Part shown: one piece after another, positions 34,101-44,860 of the stretch
Layout of the letters: every line of letters begins with the position of its first letter
Position numbering within the stretch: position 1 is the first letter of the stretch
Origin: Chloromonas sp. AAM2
Lineage: Eukaryota > Chlorophyta > Chlorophyceae > Chlamydomonadales > Chlamydomonadaceae
NCBI GenBank assembly: GCA_004335635.1
Contig: QAXH01005254.1
Location: forward strand, 621 to 64,620
DNA length: 64,000 nt
Direction of reading: 5' to 3'
The notes under the pieces: generated by a model
Told to the model about the DNA's origin: nothing
The model's database searches: none
What the model saw: the letters and a program-made list of their open reading frames with translations, nothing else
Position numbers and translations under genes: made by a program

Positions 34101-37100
34101 GATTCGATGCATGCCTCCGGCACACCATGAAAACACCTGCATACTTGGAATCGTCAGTTTTGGTCTGCGGGCCACGCGTCAAAGGCTGGCATTTCACAAT
34201 TGAGTGCAAAGGCTGACATTTCACATCTCAGCTGCAGTGTATGGGTAGTATGGTTATGACAATGTTTTTTTGCTGACAGCATTGCTACACAAGCACATGG
34301 CAGTAGAACGCCGTTAAAATCCTGCAAATGATGGTGTCTTGCTGATTATCTGAATGTGTGCTCAGGTGGACCATTACCGACACATGCACATCGCCTGACT
34401 CACAGTTCCTCATCTAGTAAGTCATGGACATGGGCTGACAGAGGTACTAGGTTTTGTTCGACTGATGTGTGCAGCACAGGTGCACATGGATGGACTTGGT
34501 TTTGTTGAAGTTTCTATCGCTCAGTTCTCAAGCTGCTTACCTACTCAAGTTGCACCTGTAAAGCAGGCACCTCAGCATCTGACTAGGCTTGAGACAGCTT
34601 GAGACAGACGTTTCTATTGCTTGCACTGCTTACTCAAGTCACACCTGCAAGTCACATGTCCGTCATGTCACAGTGCATTGCTCATGGCTGCATGAGTCAC
34701 TCACCCCCTTGTGAGTTCCTGGCTGACTGCGCAGCGCCCTTCTCTTGCTGTGTTTCTATTTGCAGTTGTTCCATCCACCCCACAGTGCATCTCGTGAATC
34801 TGGGCAGCGGCAATGGACCGGTGGAGAGCCTGGCGAACGTTACTGAGGTGGGAGAGGGGGCCACATGCACATGCGCATGTATGGGCAGGCACTGAGACTA
34901 ATGCACAGGTCAGGCTTATGTAGGAAACGCCAAGGTGTACGTACAAAAACCAAAAACGTACAATCTGATATGTTATGGTGATATGCTATGGTGAACGACT
35001 GTCAATTGCCTTTTTTGTCAGTCATGTCCCAGCGCACCATGAATGGTAGGTATCAAGCGAGGGAAGCTTCTACGGTGTGCTGACTCGCAGGTGCATGAGG
35101 ACTTGAGTTTTGACGACACTCGCGACCGGTTCGGTATCTGGAGTGTGCGGTGGAGCCACACGGGACATGACCTCATAGCAGGTGGGGGTCTGGGGGGAGA
35201 AAGGGGAAGGGGTGCGGGGGAGGGAGGGGGAGAACTGCACTGGGAAATTGCAAGTGGGTTTTGGGAGCCACAGAGGACATGACCTCATAGCAGGTGGGTG
35301 GTGTCCTGGGATTGGGTGAGGGTGGGATGCGCCTGCGCTTGAGGGGTCGGAGCTGTGGGTCGGTGCTGGAGCTGCATAAGGAGGTGCGAGTGCGCATTGT
35401 AGGTTTTTACTGATAATTTGCCTGCCCCATGGATTTGACCTCCCCTGCTGTGAGCACATGCTGTTGGAAATCACGATTCAATGACAGTCAATGTCATAGC
35501 AGGTGGGTGGGGGTTTGGGTGGGTGGGTGCATTATCAGTCGCATGTAGTCGAGACAGTGACATGGTGGTGCACGTACAATTTCACCGACTGATATGTGCC
35601 ACCCCGTTACATTTGTGGGCCATCCAGGTATATGGGTTATGTAATGGGGTTGATTGCAAGTGAGTGTGGCTGTTCTCTCCCACTGGTGTGTGCAGATTGC
35701 TGGTTCAGCAATCACGGGTCATCCACCACCTCACCGGTGCATGCATGCATTCATGAATGTGTGCAGGGACCAACAATGAGAGTGTGTATGTGTATGACAT
35801 GGGCGAGGGGAAGGTGGTGGCCAAGGCCCGAGGACACAGTGATGACGTCAATGCGGTGGGTCAACGGAAAAAGTCAGGATGCCTGAGCAGCTGTCAATGC
35901 TGGAGATAGCGAGTGCACAAGCTGGCTTGTTACAAATGATGGAGCTGGAGGTCATTGGTATCCAAGTGGAGTATGTAATCACAGTTCTGACACGTCACCC
36001 AAAAGTGCCCCCCTTGTTCGCGATGCTCTACAGCCCCGGCTGGGCGTTGTTCTAAGACGAGCTTTGGCATGTTGGTAGATATGATTCATAGCTATATGTC
36101 TGGCAAAGTTTCATCTTTGAACAAGGTCCAGCCGAGCTGGCCTGGTCTCGGACAAATCGGTGTCCCGGACCACGAAAACACCTTGGACTATGCTCTTTCC
36201 CATCCGGTGTGACGCGAATCAGAATGCAGTTGTTGGTTGACAAAGGCATTGCATCGCGTCTCGAATGTGGGCAGTCGCTGTTATGTTGCCTGGGGCTTAG
36301 TCGGGACTCCATGCAGGCGCTCAGCCCACCCAATGATGCTTGTGTCATACTTCAGATCACTCAGGACCGTGCTTGTAGGTTTGCCATGGTTTCATAAGTG
36401 CCAGACGGAGGTTTCTCGGCTGCAGAGGAACAGACATGTATCACCCAATGGTGGGAAATTGACAGAAACCGGCTCAGCCGATGCAAGGCCCTTAGCCAGA
36501 CGTATGCGTTTGAAGTCAACTTTCCAACGCACCCAAGAGCTCCAGAAATGGTGCTCTACTCGATCGGCTGGGACATCGCGAATGATACACCCCAAGGTGG
36601 CACAGGAAACAGTGACCCGTGTCAGGACTGCGGCATACAATGCCCTTCTTCCCTCAACCAACAAAGTAGTCAACTACTTGAGTCAAGATGCACAGTTTGT
36701 TTTTGCAAAGAAGATCAGTAACATCAGTGTTGACACTCCTGACTACTAGGTTTTCATTTCCTAGGCTTGGGGGCAAGCATCAGTGTGATCATGTGCCGCT
36801 CATCGGGCCACTCATGGGCTGCTCATCGGGCCACTCATGGGCCACGCATGGGCCACTCATGGGCCACTCATGGGCCACACATGGGCCACACATGGGCCAC
36901 TCATGGGCCACTCATGGGCCACACATGGGCCACACATGGGCCACTCATGGGCCACTCATGGGCCACACATGGGCCACCCACGCGAAATTATGCACATGTA
37001 CGTGTGTGTCTGATTGGGCCCGTCACAACAAGCGCAAGATCGGCGCATTTGGTGCGGAAATGGCCAACATGTTGCCTAAGATAAGATCGTGCCCGCGTCT

Positions 37101-40100
37101 GCTCATTGGTTGAGACGTTCAGTCATGGGGCGGCCATATTTCTTTCCCTGGTGTCATTTCTTCATTTTATTCGAGTGTTTAACTGTTTGATCCACAGCAT
37201 TATGTTGACCGGTTGTGCTCCTGTTGCCGCGTTGTGCCCAACTCAGGTTGAGTACCTGGATGATTCGCCCAACCACATTCTTACAGGCTCTGACGACGAG
37301 CTGATCAAGGTGAAGCTGCGGTCAGCTAGTTTTGCACACCGGAGGCAGCCACCAACACATTTCGGTTCCTCTGCTGGGGCCCAGGTTGGCTCAGGGCCCG
37401 AGGCGGAGCAAGTGTACTGGAAAGGGCCACTGGCAGGCCCTGGTATGATGTTCAATTGCTGATTGCTGTGCCCCTACCGAGCTCAAGCTTGGGGTTACAG
37501 GTGGCCAAGCACATTTGCATATTGCTGTCAACTAGCACGCCGTCACGACGATTCGCTAATTGCTACACCTCTCCTGTCCCTCAGGTGCATTTGAGGCACA
37601 GGAACACACGTTGAATTGTAGTTTCCAGAAGTAGGTTAATAAGGATACTTCCTGGCCACACACTTGAACCATTGTGTGCCCCGTGCGTGGCTGTTGTCAG
37701 CCTCAATGTTTCTAAGCTTGTCAACCCAGGGACAAGCCCAGTGTCTGGTCTGGTGCTCGACTATTGTCGGTTTCTGACTGTTGCCTGTCCTTTCCGTGCA
37801 GTTATGGGACCGGCGCATGCTGGACAGTGGCCGGCGCCCGCCTCTCCCCGTGGGCGTCATCATAGGCCACACGGAGGGCCTCACACACCTTAACGCCAAG
37901 GGGGACGGCAGATACTTTATCAGGTTAGAGTCAAGTTCGGACGCGAGCAGAAATAGGCTGATGGAGTGATTGCAGCGCTGCAGCGCGTACCCATCGGACT
38001 GTGCAATGGATTGATAGAAAACGTTGGTACAAGCAGGGAGGGGGGAGGGGGGGATTAAAATAGAAAATGACCATATGAGGGAGTGGGTATCTCTGAACCA
38101 CTTGTACGAATGCTGACGGTGTAAGGAGCTCAAATCCAAGGTTTTAGATCATTCTGAGATGGTTGACAAGGTGGTAGAAAAGTCCTCCAAAAGGCCCGAG
38201 CTACCTTTTCGACCTTTTTGAGTATTTCTTGTTTCACGGTTCAATCAAAGCGAATTCAAGGGTTTTGAAGACGTGGCTGGTTGCAGCTCGTTGAGATCTA
38301 TCCAAAACCCCACCTTCATTTCCCAGATTGGCCTTGTGCGTGGTTTGTTATGGGCTGGGGAAGTGTCAGAGGGTGCCGGCGCTGGCGTGGCCTGCGTCAC
38401 CTGTGGCGCCAGGCCGCAGGTCACGCAAACAACGATCCAAAGTCTGACTCAGAGCGGGACGTGCTTGCATACCTTGAAAGTGAAGTTTACCTTTGGCATG
38501 CCCCCATAGCCTGTGACATGTGTGGCGGTTAGGGTTCGGTTAGGGCCTGCTGGGCTTTGATGACCCATAAGTGAGGCAATGTTCAAGTGAAGTATGCAAC
38601 CAAGTTGCCCAGGGGATAGGCCTTGACGAGAGCTTTGGATTGAGCCCCTTTTCATGCAATTCTGAGCCGTTTCTGGGTTGGTTCCAAAAGTGGTCCAGGT
38701 TTCAAAAAGCCGAGGCCATTTTTGATCAAAGGGTCACGGACTTTTTAACACCCCCCCGCCCCCCCCCTCGGTACAAGGTTGGGTTATGGTGACGTCAGCC
38801 CTCTTGAGTGGACACTGACAAAAAGTCTACCCGTTGCTGTTTTGTGGGGCAGATGGTATCAGATGGCATCATCTCCAGCGACGGCTTAGGCAGCAGGCGC
38901 TCTTGTGCACTTGATGGCGTGCCTTGGCTCGTGTTGGTGTCGCCATGTGGGTGCCAGGTGCAAAGCCCTGGTGCAAGGCTCGGCCCCGCTTCAGTGCCGT
39001 TAGCGCCTTTTAATGCCAAATGTGAGGGCATGCATGTTTATGTTGACGCTGTCAACGTGTTCTATGCCCTGTAGCAACTCCAAGGACCAGACCATCAAGC
39101 TGTGGGACGTGCGGCAGGGGCTGTGCTCGGAGGCGCAGGCGCTCAGCAGGCGCAACACAGGCACCAACTTCAGCTGGGATTACCGGTGAGAGAGGCAAGG
39201 TTTGTTTTGGGCAATGATGCTGCTGAGCTGAGTTGTGAGCAAGCCCAAGCGTAAAAGCTCATGGCAAACGTTGGGCTTTGTGGCAACGCCACATCCACTG
39301 TACACCAGCAGCTGCGTTGGCTATCAAAACACTTGGCGGGTCGCAAGGTCGCAATTCTGAAGGCTGAGTGGGCTGCTCAATTTTGGTCTACTGACAGGCA
39401 ATCCACTTGGCCCAATGAATGGATGGTATGCCCTGCGTGCCATTGATGTTCAGCGACCATTCCTGGACGGGCATCCATGCAGACTGTCACGTGCCAAGTT
39501 GAATGCAGGTAGATTTGCAATTTCCATGTTCACCAGTGCTTGTACCCTGCATGTGTCATGCGTGTCATGTGCGTGTGTCATGCGTGTCATGTTCGGGTGT
39601 CACGTGTGTCATGTGCATGCCAGTGAAAGACCGGCTGGTTTTTTTTCCACGAGCCGCCGGTAAACTGCAATTTTGCTTTACGGGCACGGCGCTCAGTAAC
39701 CGATTGCTGCCGGTAAACTCTGCCTGGCATGGGCTGCAAATTCACGGGCTGCCGAGTAAGTGATGCAGCCAGCTCAAGCTCATGCCGAGTGTTGCCACCT
39801 GCAAAGCATGGCAAGAGACGTACAAAGCATGAGAGGGTGCGCATGGATGTGCAGAGCATGTGAGGTGAGGGCAACAACAACGTACAGAGCATGGGAAGAC
39901 AGGCATGCAACATGGAGAGGGTAAGAATCCATAGGCAGAACATGGAGAGGACGGCAGGCAGCGCAAGCATGCAGCCAAATACACAGATCAGGCAGTACAC
40001 ACCTGAAGGGCCGGCGCGTGTGTTGCTGCGTAGCTCACGTACACCCGCTTCCTCCAGCTCAACTTGACCCGCTGTTAGCGTCGGCTGTGTCCGCCCAGGT

Positions 40101-41360
40101 CCTGCTCACAACCGCCCTTGAGCTTCTTCTTTGGTGGCATGGTGTTCAAGTCTAGCCCGTAAAGTTTTGATGCTGGAGGGCTGCGAACTCACGGCCAGCC
40201 CGTAAACCTGCCCCGGCGGTTGAGAAACGGCCCGGTAAACCGTTTCCTACGGGCAGCCGGTAACTGCCACCCGTAACATTTCTACAAAAGGCCTGATCTC
40301 ACGGGGCCGTTAGCGGCGGTCTTTCACTGGTGCATGCGTCATGTGCATGTGCCATGTGCGTCATGCGCATGTGTCATGCGTGTCATGTGCAGGTGGATGG
40401 CGTACCCCGGCGCAGGGCTAGACATCAGGCACCCACACGACGCAAGCATCATGACGTACCGAGGACATGCGGTGGGTTAAGGCATTTGAAACAGACATGA
40501 ATTCTGTAACCTCAGTAAGCGGACACAGCCGGCCTTGGTGTTAAATTCCTGCTTGCAGCCAGCTTTGCAAGGCGTTCGTTCCGTACCTGGACACCCAGCC
40601 GGCTGTGCGATTTTGTTGTTCTGTTGAACCTTGGTGTCAAGTTTCTGCTGGATGTTTCTCCTGTGGACTTTTGCTGTCAGTTGGTTTGCCGATTGCCTTG
40701 TAAACTTTGTGTGAGTTGACAAGAGGTTTCAATCGTCATGTTCTGCCCATATGTTCCTCGCATGCAGGTGCATCAAACCCTTATCCGTGCCTACTTCTCG
40801 CCCGCTGCAACAACAGGCCAGCGCTTGATTTACAGCGGCTCAGCAGACAATATCGTGCATGTATGGGACCTCGTAACAGGTAGGACAGCGGGGCTTGGAT
40901 ATCCTTGCGCGTCTTCCACATACCATTGTTCAACGAACTACATGATTCAATTACGGATTTGATTTTTGGCAAGTTGAGCTGGTCAAATTTTGCAATTGCA
41001 GTGGCAGTGAAAACCACTGACCTTGCAATGGTTGAAGCTCTGGTGTGCCACAGGGAAGACCTTTGAATGGCACCCAGAGCTTCTGCTGCAAGTCAGGCAC
41101 AATGACTGTATCATGTCTCACATGGAAGCGCCGTTGAGTCATGAGCGCTCTTGCTTGTTACAGGTCACGAGGTGGCTCAGCTCCAAGCCCATGCGCAGTT
41201 GGTGCGTGACGTGTCCTGGCACCCCCATGAGCCCATGATCACTAGCGTGTCATGGGACGGCGACATCAAGGCATGGGCGCCTTACAAGGCAGAGGGCAGG
41301 AGCAGTGCTGATGCGAGGGTCATCAGGGCGCCTGGACATAGGCGGTACGGCTGGACATAG
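31149..41360 (+). CDS. LEC14B/DCAF11-like WD40 protein, likely CUL4-DDB1 substrate receptor
   Basis: Fifteen exons join in phase from ATG to TAG: 31149-31502, 32100-32709, 32964-33069, 33474-33557, 33860-33991, 34366-34416, 34766-34847, 35091-35181, 35767-35855, 37247-37309, 37802-37923, 39075-39185, 40393-40471, 40768-40879 and 41164-41360, for 760 residues. An acidic start (DDSDEDEE) and an Ala/Ser-rich disordered part lead into WD40 repeats: YIGQFSRDGMYFVAAYQDQ, WTITDTCTSPDSQFLIY, TNNESVYVYDM, SDDELIKLWDRR, SKDQTIKLWDVRQG, SIMTYRGHA, IVHVWDLVTG and VSWHPHEPMITSVSWDGDI. Order and wording follow plant LEC14B and animal DCAF11. The two consecutive repeats ending WDRR and WDVR are the double WDxR box that docks DCAFs on DDB1 in CUL4 ubiquitin ligases (known). 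The role as a substrate receptor is inferred, and the substrate is unknown. The stop codon lies in a 19-bp minisatellite. Confidence 0.93.
32430..32530 (+). repeat. GCAGCA/GCGGCA low-complexity coding tract
   Basis: Trinucleotide-like GCAGCAGC and GCGGCGGC runs in exon 2 of the WD40 gene encode two poly-alanine blocks separated by a basic RRRRQDSE patch. They are in frame and coding, and probably variable in length. Confidence 0.75.
33090..33200 (+). repeat. Minisatellite, 19-bp unit, WD40 gene intron 3
   Basis: Six near-identical units of CAAGGGCCAGGTGCAGGTG (the last ones with GGAGG) start about 25 bases after the donor site at 33070. The spacing between units is exactly 19 bases throughout. 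Confidence 0.9.
35264..35304 (+). repeat. Copy of the 3' end and donor site of WD40 exon 8
   Basis: The end of exon 8 with its donor (GACATGACCTCATAGCAGGT) recurs about 115 bases downstream in the following intron, again followed by GGGTGG. A weaker third trace (GTCATAGCAGGTGGGTGGG) lies near 35495. The copy preserves a usable GT donor. Confidence 0.8.
36800..36978 (+). repeat. Minisatellite, 11-bp units in a 44-bp higher-order array
   Basis: Units of TCATGGGCCAC and ACATGGGCCAC alternate in the order T,T,A,A repeated almost three times, after a less regular start with ATCGGGCCACT. It lies in the intron before the exon at 37247 of the WD40 gene. All frames stay open simply because of the repeat. 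Confidence 0.9.
39540..39625 (+). repeat. GTGTCATGCGTGTCATG tandem tract
   Basis: Imperfect TGTGTCATG/CGTGTCATG units occur in WD40 intron 12. A similar tract recurs at 40325-40395 directly before the next exon, so the 3' splice site at 40392 abuts repeat DNA. Confidence 0.7.
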
Positions 41361-41465
41361 GCGGTACTGCTGAACATAGGCGGTATGGCTGGACGCAGGC
41401 GGTACGGCTGGTCATAGGCGGTACGGCTGGTCATAGGCGGTACGGCTGAACGCAGGCGGTACACT
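41335..41465 (+). repeat. Minisatellite, 19-bp unit overlapping the WD40 stop codon
   Basis: About seven units of GGCGGTACGGCTGGACATA, with variants, begin inside the last coding exon. The TAG at 41358-41360 is part of a unit, so the last several residues (HRRYGWT) are repeat-encoded. Confidence 0.88.
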
Positions 41466-41564
41466 GTACAAACCATAGAACTGGATGAATTCTTGTTCTT
41501 TTGTTTGTTAATTTCGTTGATTTATGGTATTTTGTTGGCCACCGACTGTAACTAAAATGTCGTG

Positions 41565-41660
41565 AGCCCCTATCTCCGTGACGGGCTCTCCTGTTGCCCC
41601 ACTGACTCCAGTGTCATCCTGGAAATTGTCCCAGAACTGGCAAACGTCTTTTTTTTCGGC
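41565..41660 (-). repeat. Dispersed repeat family A, copy 4
   Basis: It has CTCCTGTTGCCCCACTGAC, AAATTGTCCCAGAACTGGCA and a T8 run. It lies about 200 bases past the WD40 stop codon. The following AACAGCCAGTTCAGGC also occurs near 47625. Confidence 0.75.
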
Positions 41661-42087
41661 AATTTAACAGCCAGTTCAGGCTGATGCTGAGACAATCGGA
41701 AATAAGACATGTCACTATGCCTGGTAATACATATTGAAGCCCAAAATGCCGCATTATCCGTCAGACTGCAGGCCCAGAGCAGCCTTTTGACTGCGGTATG
41801 CATACCGCAAGTGGTTAAAGTGGTCCCGGAGTGTCAGCATGTGACTTCCGGCCTCATGTCTGGTAGTTGGATGGGGCACCACCACGAGCAAGGTCTTGCT
41901 GACAAGGTCCTGTTGCCCCTATCCGCCCTTATGAGAACTATCTTAACAAAGGTTTGTGCCGGCTGCAGCATGCCGGGTGTTGAATTTGTTTGAAATCGTC
42001 AGACCTGGTCCTTGATGCTGTGTACCAACTTGCGTGTAGCCCAGTTTGCGTGCAGCCCAGTTGAGTAGCTCAACAGTTGATTACAAA

Positions 42088-42501
42088 NNNNNNNNNNNNN
42101 NNNNNNNNNNNNNNNNNNNNNNNNNNNNNNNNNNNNNNNNNNNNNNNNNNNNNNNNNNNNNNNNNNNNNNNNNNNNNNNNNNNNNNNNNNNNNNNNNNNN
42201 NNNNNNNNNNNNNNNNNNNNNNNNNNNNNNNNNNNNNNNNNNNNNNNNNNNNNNNNNNNNNNNNNNNNNNNNNNNNNNNNNNNNNNNNNNNNNNNNNNNN
42301 NNNNNNNNNNNNNNNNNNNNNNNNNNNNNNNNNNNNNNNNNNNNNNNNNNNNNNNNNNNNNNNNNNNNNNNNNNNNNNNNNNNNNNNNNNNNNNNNNNNN
42401 NNNNNNNNNNNNNNNNNNNNNNNNNNNNNNNNNNNNNNNNNNNNNNNNNNNNNNNNNNNNNNNNNNNNNNNNNNNNNNNNNNNNNNNNNNNNNNNNNNNN
42501 N
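42088..42501. other. Assembly gap (414 N)
   Basis: The bases are undetermined. Tandemly repeated sequence abuts the gap on the right, a likely cause of the break. The true length is unknown. Confidence 1.
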
Positions 42502-42659
42502 ATGCGTCACTGCCCCGCAAGCCCTGTGCGTTGCACCATCTATGTCCTTGCGCTGGTCTCCGGACTGCCGGGATACTGGGTCTGTGCCGCATCACAACCC
42601 CTTGCATGCCGCTCGCTCTGTCCTGCATTGGGTGTCTGGGTATCGGGTGCGTGTTTGTC

Positions 42660-42785
42660 CAGGTGTCTGGGTGTCTGACTATCAGGGTGTACGTCTGATG
42701 TGCTGCATCCCATGCCTTTGCATGCCTGTGTCCTGCGCTGGGTGTCTGGGTGTCTGAGTATCAGGGTATACGTCTGATGTGCCGA
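42660..42785 (+). repeat. Tandem duplication next to the gap
   Basis: GGTGTCTGGGTGTCTGACTA with the following ATCAGGGTGTACGTCTGATG recurs about 78 bases later with few changes; a partial third copy lies at 42630-42660. More copies may be hidden in the gap. Confidence 0.8.
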
Positions 42786-42911
42786 TCTAGCTCAAATTTG
42801 CAGCAGCTCTCAGCACTTCACGCATGCACTTCACAGCCGGTTGATTGCTGTCCTTGCATCTGTGCAGACAACAATCACAAAGCCGACACCACTTCGTAAA
42901 TAACGTGATCC

Positions 42912-44048
42912 ATGGCGCAGCCTGGCAGTGACGCAGTGAGCTGGATCAAGTATTATCACTCTCCACAGACTAGCCTAGTCACAGGCGGCCAGAAGAAGCC
43001 CCACGACGAGGGCGAGGAGGGTGTGCTCATGCAACAGCTTGAAGAGCAGTGCAGCAAGGCCGATAATCTGGTGACTACAAACCACCTCGCAGAAGCGGAG
43101 CAGGCTTACATGCAGCTGCTGCAGCGACAGCGGCGTGTGCTGGGTCCCGAACATCCGGCCACTTTGAGGACGATGTACAGCCAGGGATATTGTTTAACGG
43201 CACTTGGCCAGTCGGAAGCAGCATACCAACTATTGCATGATCTGCTGCAGCTGAGACAGCGTGTGCTCGGAATGGAGCATCCGGACACACTGAAGGCAGC
43301 GGATATGCTGGGTGGAGTGCTGCACAGGCTGGGCCGCAACGCCGAGGCTGTGCCCATGCTACGCAGTGTGTACGCCATCAATCGCCGTGTTCTTGGGCCC
43401 GAGCACTATGAGACAGTCCTTTGCCAGACGGTATTAGGGAAGTGCCTCATCGGAGCTGGCAAGCATGCGGAAGCAGAGCCTTTGCTGCGCAACGCATGGA
43501 CATTGAACGAGCGCATGTTCGGACGCGAGCATACTGGAACTGTCGCTCACCAGGTGGATTTTGCGTGCTGCTTAAGGGGATTGGGCCGGCATGAAGAGGC
43601 AGAGCCGCTGCATCGCAGCGCTGTTCTGCTCCGGCGGCGCCACCTCGGCGAGCAAGACCCTCAGACGATTGTGGCCATGGTTCACCACGCCAATTGTCTC
43701 ACGGAGATGGGTAGGCACGCGGAAGCAGAGGTTATGCATAGGCTCTCGTTGCAACTCATTCAGCAAGTGCACGAAATGGACGATCCAGGGACTTGCAGCG
43801 CAACAGAGCGTCTCGTGCAGTGCCTTGTTTCCCAGCGCAAGTTGGCGCAAGCTGAGGCCTTGCTCCGTGAGTCCGTCAACACCATGCAGCTGACGTTAGG
43901 CGCATACCATGGGCGCACCATCAACTGGATGCGACAGCTGGCACGTATATTACAAACGCAAGGAAAGCGCAGAGAAGCTGCAGAGCTGCTGAAGAAGGCT
44001 AGGGGCTTTGAGCTGAAGGCCAGAGGCTCGTCTGGCAAGCATCGGTAG
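42912..44048 (+). CDS. Tetratricopeptide (kinesin light chain-type) repeat protein, intronless
   Basis: A single uninterrupted frame of 378 residues starts at an ATG in the context GATCCATGG. After about 45 polar residues it consists of repeats of 42-residue spacing with the signature LGxEHPxTL (VLGPEHPATL, VLGMEHPDTL, VLGPEHYETV, MFGREHTGTV, HLGEQDPQTI, TLGAYHGRTI) alternating with GRxxEAExxxRxxL. This is the TPR_12/kinesin-light-chain repeat, a protein-binding scaffold; there are about seven repeats. No catalytic domain, signal peptide or membrane segment is present, so partner and role are unknown. It is the only gene here with a long uninterrupted frame and no introns, which suggests a retrocopy or late acquisition; such TPR arrays are also common in cyanobacteria. 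Base composition does not look foreign. The C-terminus (RGSSGKHR) is basic. Confidence 0.9.
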   Translation: MAQPGSDAVSWIKYYHSPQTSLVTGGQKKPHDEGEEGVLMQQLEEQCSKADNLVTTNHLAEAEQAYMQLLQRQRRVLGPEHPATLRTMYSQGYCLTALGQSEAAYQLLHDLLQLRQRVLGMEHPDTLKAADMLGGVLHRLGRNAEAVPMLRSVYAINRRVLGPEHYETVLCQTVLGKCLIGAGKHAEAEPLLRNAWTLNERMFGREHTGTVAHQVDFACCLRGLGRHEEAEPLHRSAVLLRRRHLGEQDPQTIVAMVHHANCLTEMGRHAEAEVMHRLSLQLIQQVHEMDDPGTCSATERLVQCLVSQRKLAQAEALLRESVNTMQLTLGAYHGRTINWMRQLARILQTQGKRREAAELLKKARGFELKARGSSGKHR

Positions 44049-44715
44049 CCGTGATACTGGCAAAGCAGCAGCGGAAGCAGCGGCCGGCACAGCATCACCA
44101 ACAGCTCCAACGGCTACCCAGTAGCAGCTGTCAACATACATTCTGACCTAGCCTAACCTCTGACCAGGCAGCTCACGCGTAAAGCCAGGCAGGTGGTTGC
44201 CCCAGCAGCCAACCCACGGTGCCGGCTGCGTTATTGCATCATTTGCTCAATTGCAGCTCATGCCGGCTGATTGTAGCAAGGCAGAGCAAGGTCACCAAGG
44301 TCATGCAAATCGTATCAGGTACCCACACCCTGATCAGGTATGCCACATAACACCGCACACATAATCTCCTGTGTTGCGGGAGGTGCCATCTGTCCTGTTT
44401 CTGCTGTGTATATGGGATTCTGGTTGCCATCTGAGGAGCCACCCAATTTTTTTTGCCCAACTTCAGTTTGTGTTATCTGTTGTCCATTTGCAAGACCTGC
44501 AGCTCAGCACTGTTTACTGGTGTTTGTCAGGGTTGAGGTTACTTTCTGGGCAAGAGCAGGTGGGCCTGCGGTGATGCAGCTGGAGCCATTCCTGTGGGGC
44601 GTCTAGCAAGCATATGGAACGGGATAAGGTGGTCGGATAATGAAAATCGCATAATGAGTGGGCGGACTGACCTTGCCACTTGCTGAGCAGGTGGTGTGGT
44701 GGGTTGTGGTGGAAC

Positions 44716-44757
44716 GCAGCAGACAATAGTGTACATGTGTGGGACCTCGTGACAGGT
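44716..44757 (+). pseudogene. Isolated copy of the 3' end of WD40 exon 14
   Basis: GCAGACAATAGTGTACATGT and the following GTGGGACCTCGTGACAGGTA match the end of the WD40 exon at 40840-40881 (GCAGACAATATCGTGCATGT...) with about five changes. It would code ADNSVHVWDLVTG and keeps the GT donor. No other WD40 exon is found nearby, so it is a fragment, not a gene. Confidence 0.75.
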
Positions 44758-44762
44758 AAATC

Positions 44763-44860
44763 TTTGTCCAAATGTATTCTCAGCCGCAAACAACCCATTG
44801 ATTCGAACAACAAGACGAAACATGTTCTAATCATCATTACCCATACCTCTATCAACAAAC
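44763..44860 (+). repeat. Dispersed repeat family C, copy 1
   Basis: TTTGTCCAAATGTATTCTCA, GCCGCAAACAAC and ATTACCCATACCTCTAT recur in the same order at 47881-48020. The copy directly follows the WD40 exon fragment. Confidence 0.7.

Larger units (their letters stand above)
41361..42911. other. Intergenic with assembly gap, WD40 gene to TPR gene
   Basis: It contains the rest of the 19-bp array, repeat family A copy 4, a 414-base run of N, and a roughly 80-bp tandem duplication at 42660-42785. No exon is recognised. The TPR promoter should lie just before 42912. Confidence 0.5.

Noticed and set aside
36800..36978. CRISPR-like regular array
   Set aside because: The units are contiguous 11-mers with no unique spacers, in a eukaryotic intron.
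42046..42757. Frames running through the N block
   Set aside because: They are artefacts of reading undetermined bases as open codons.
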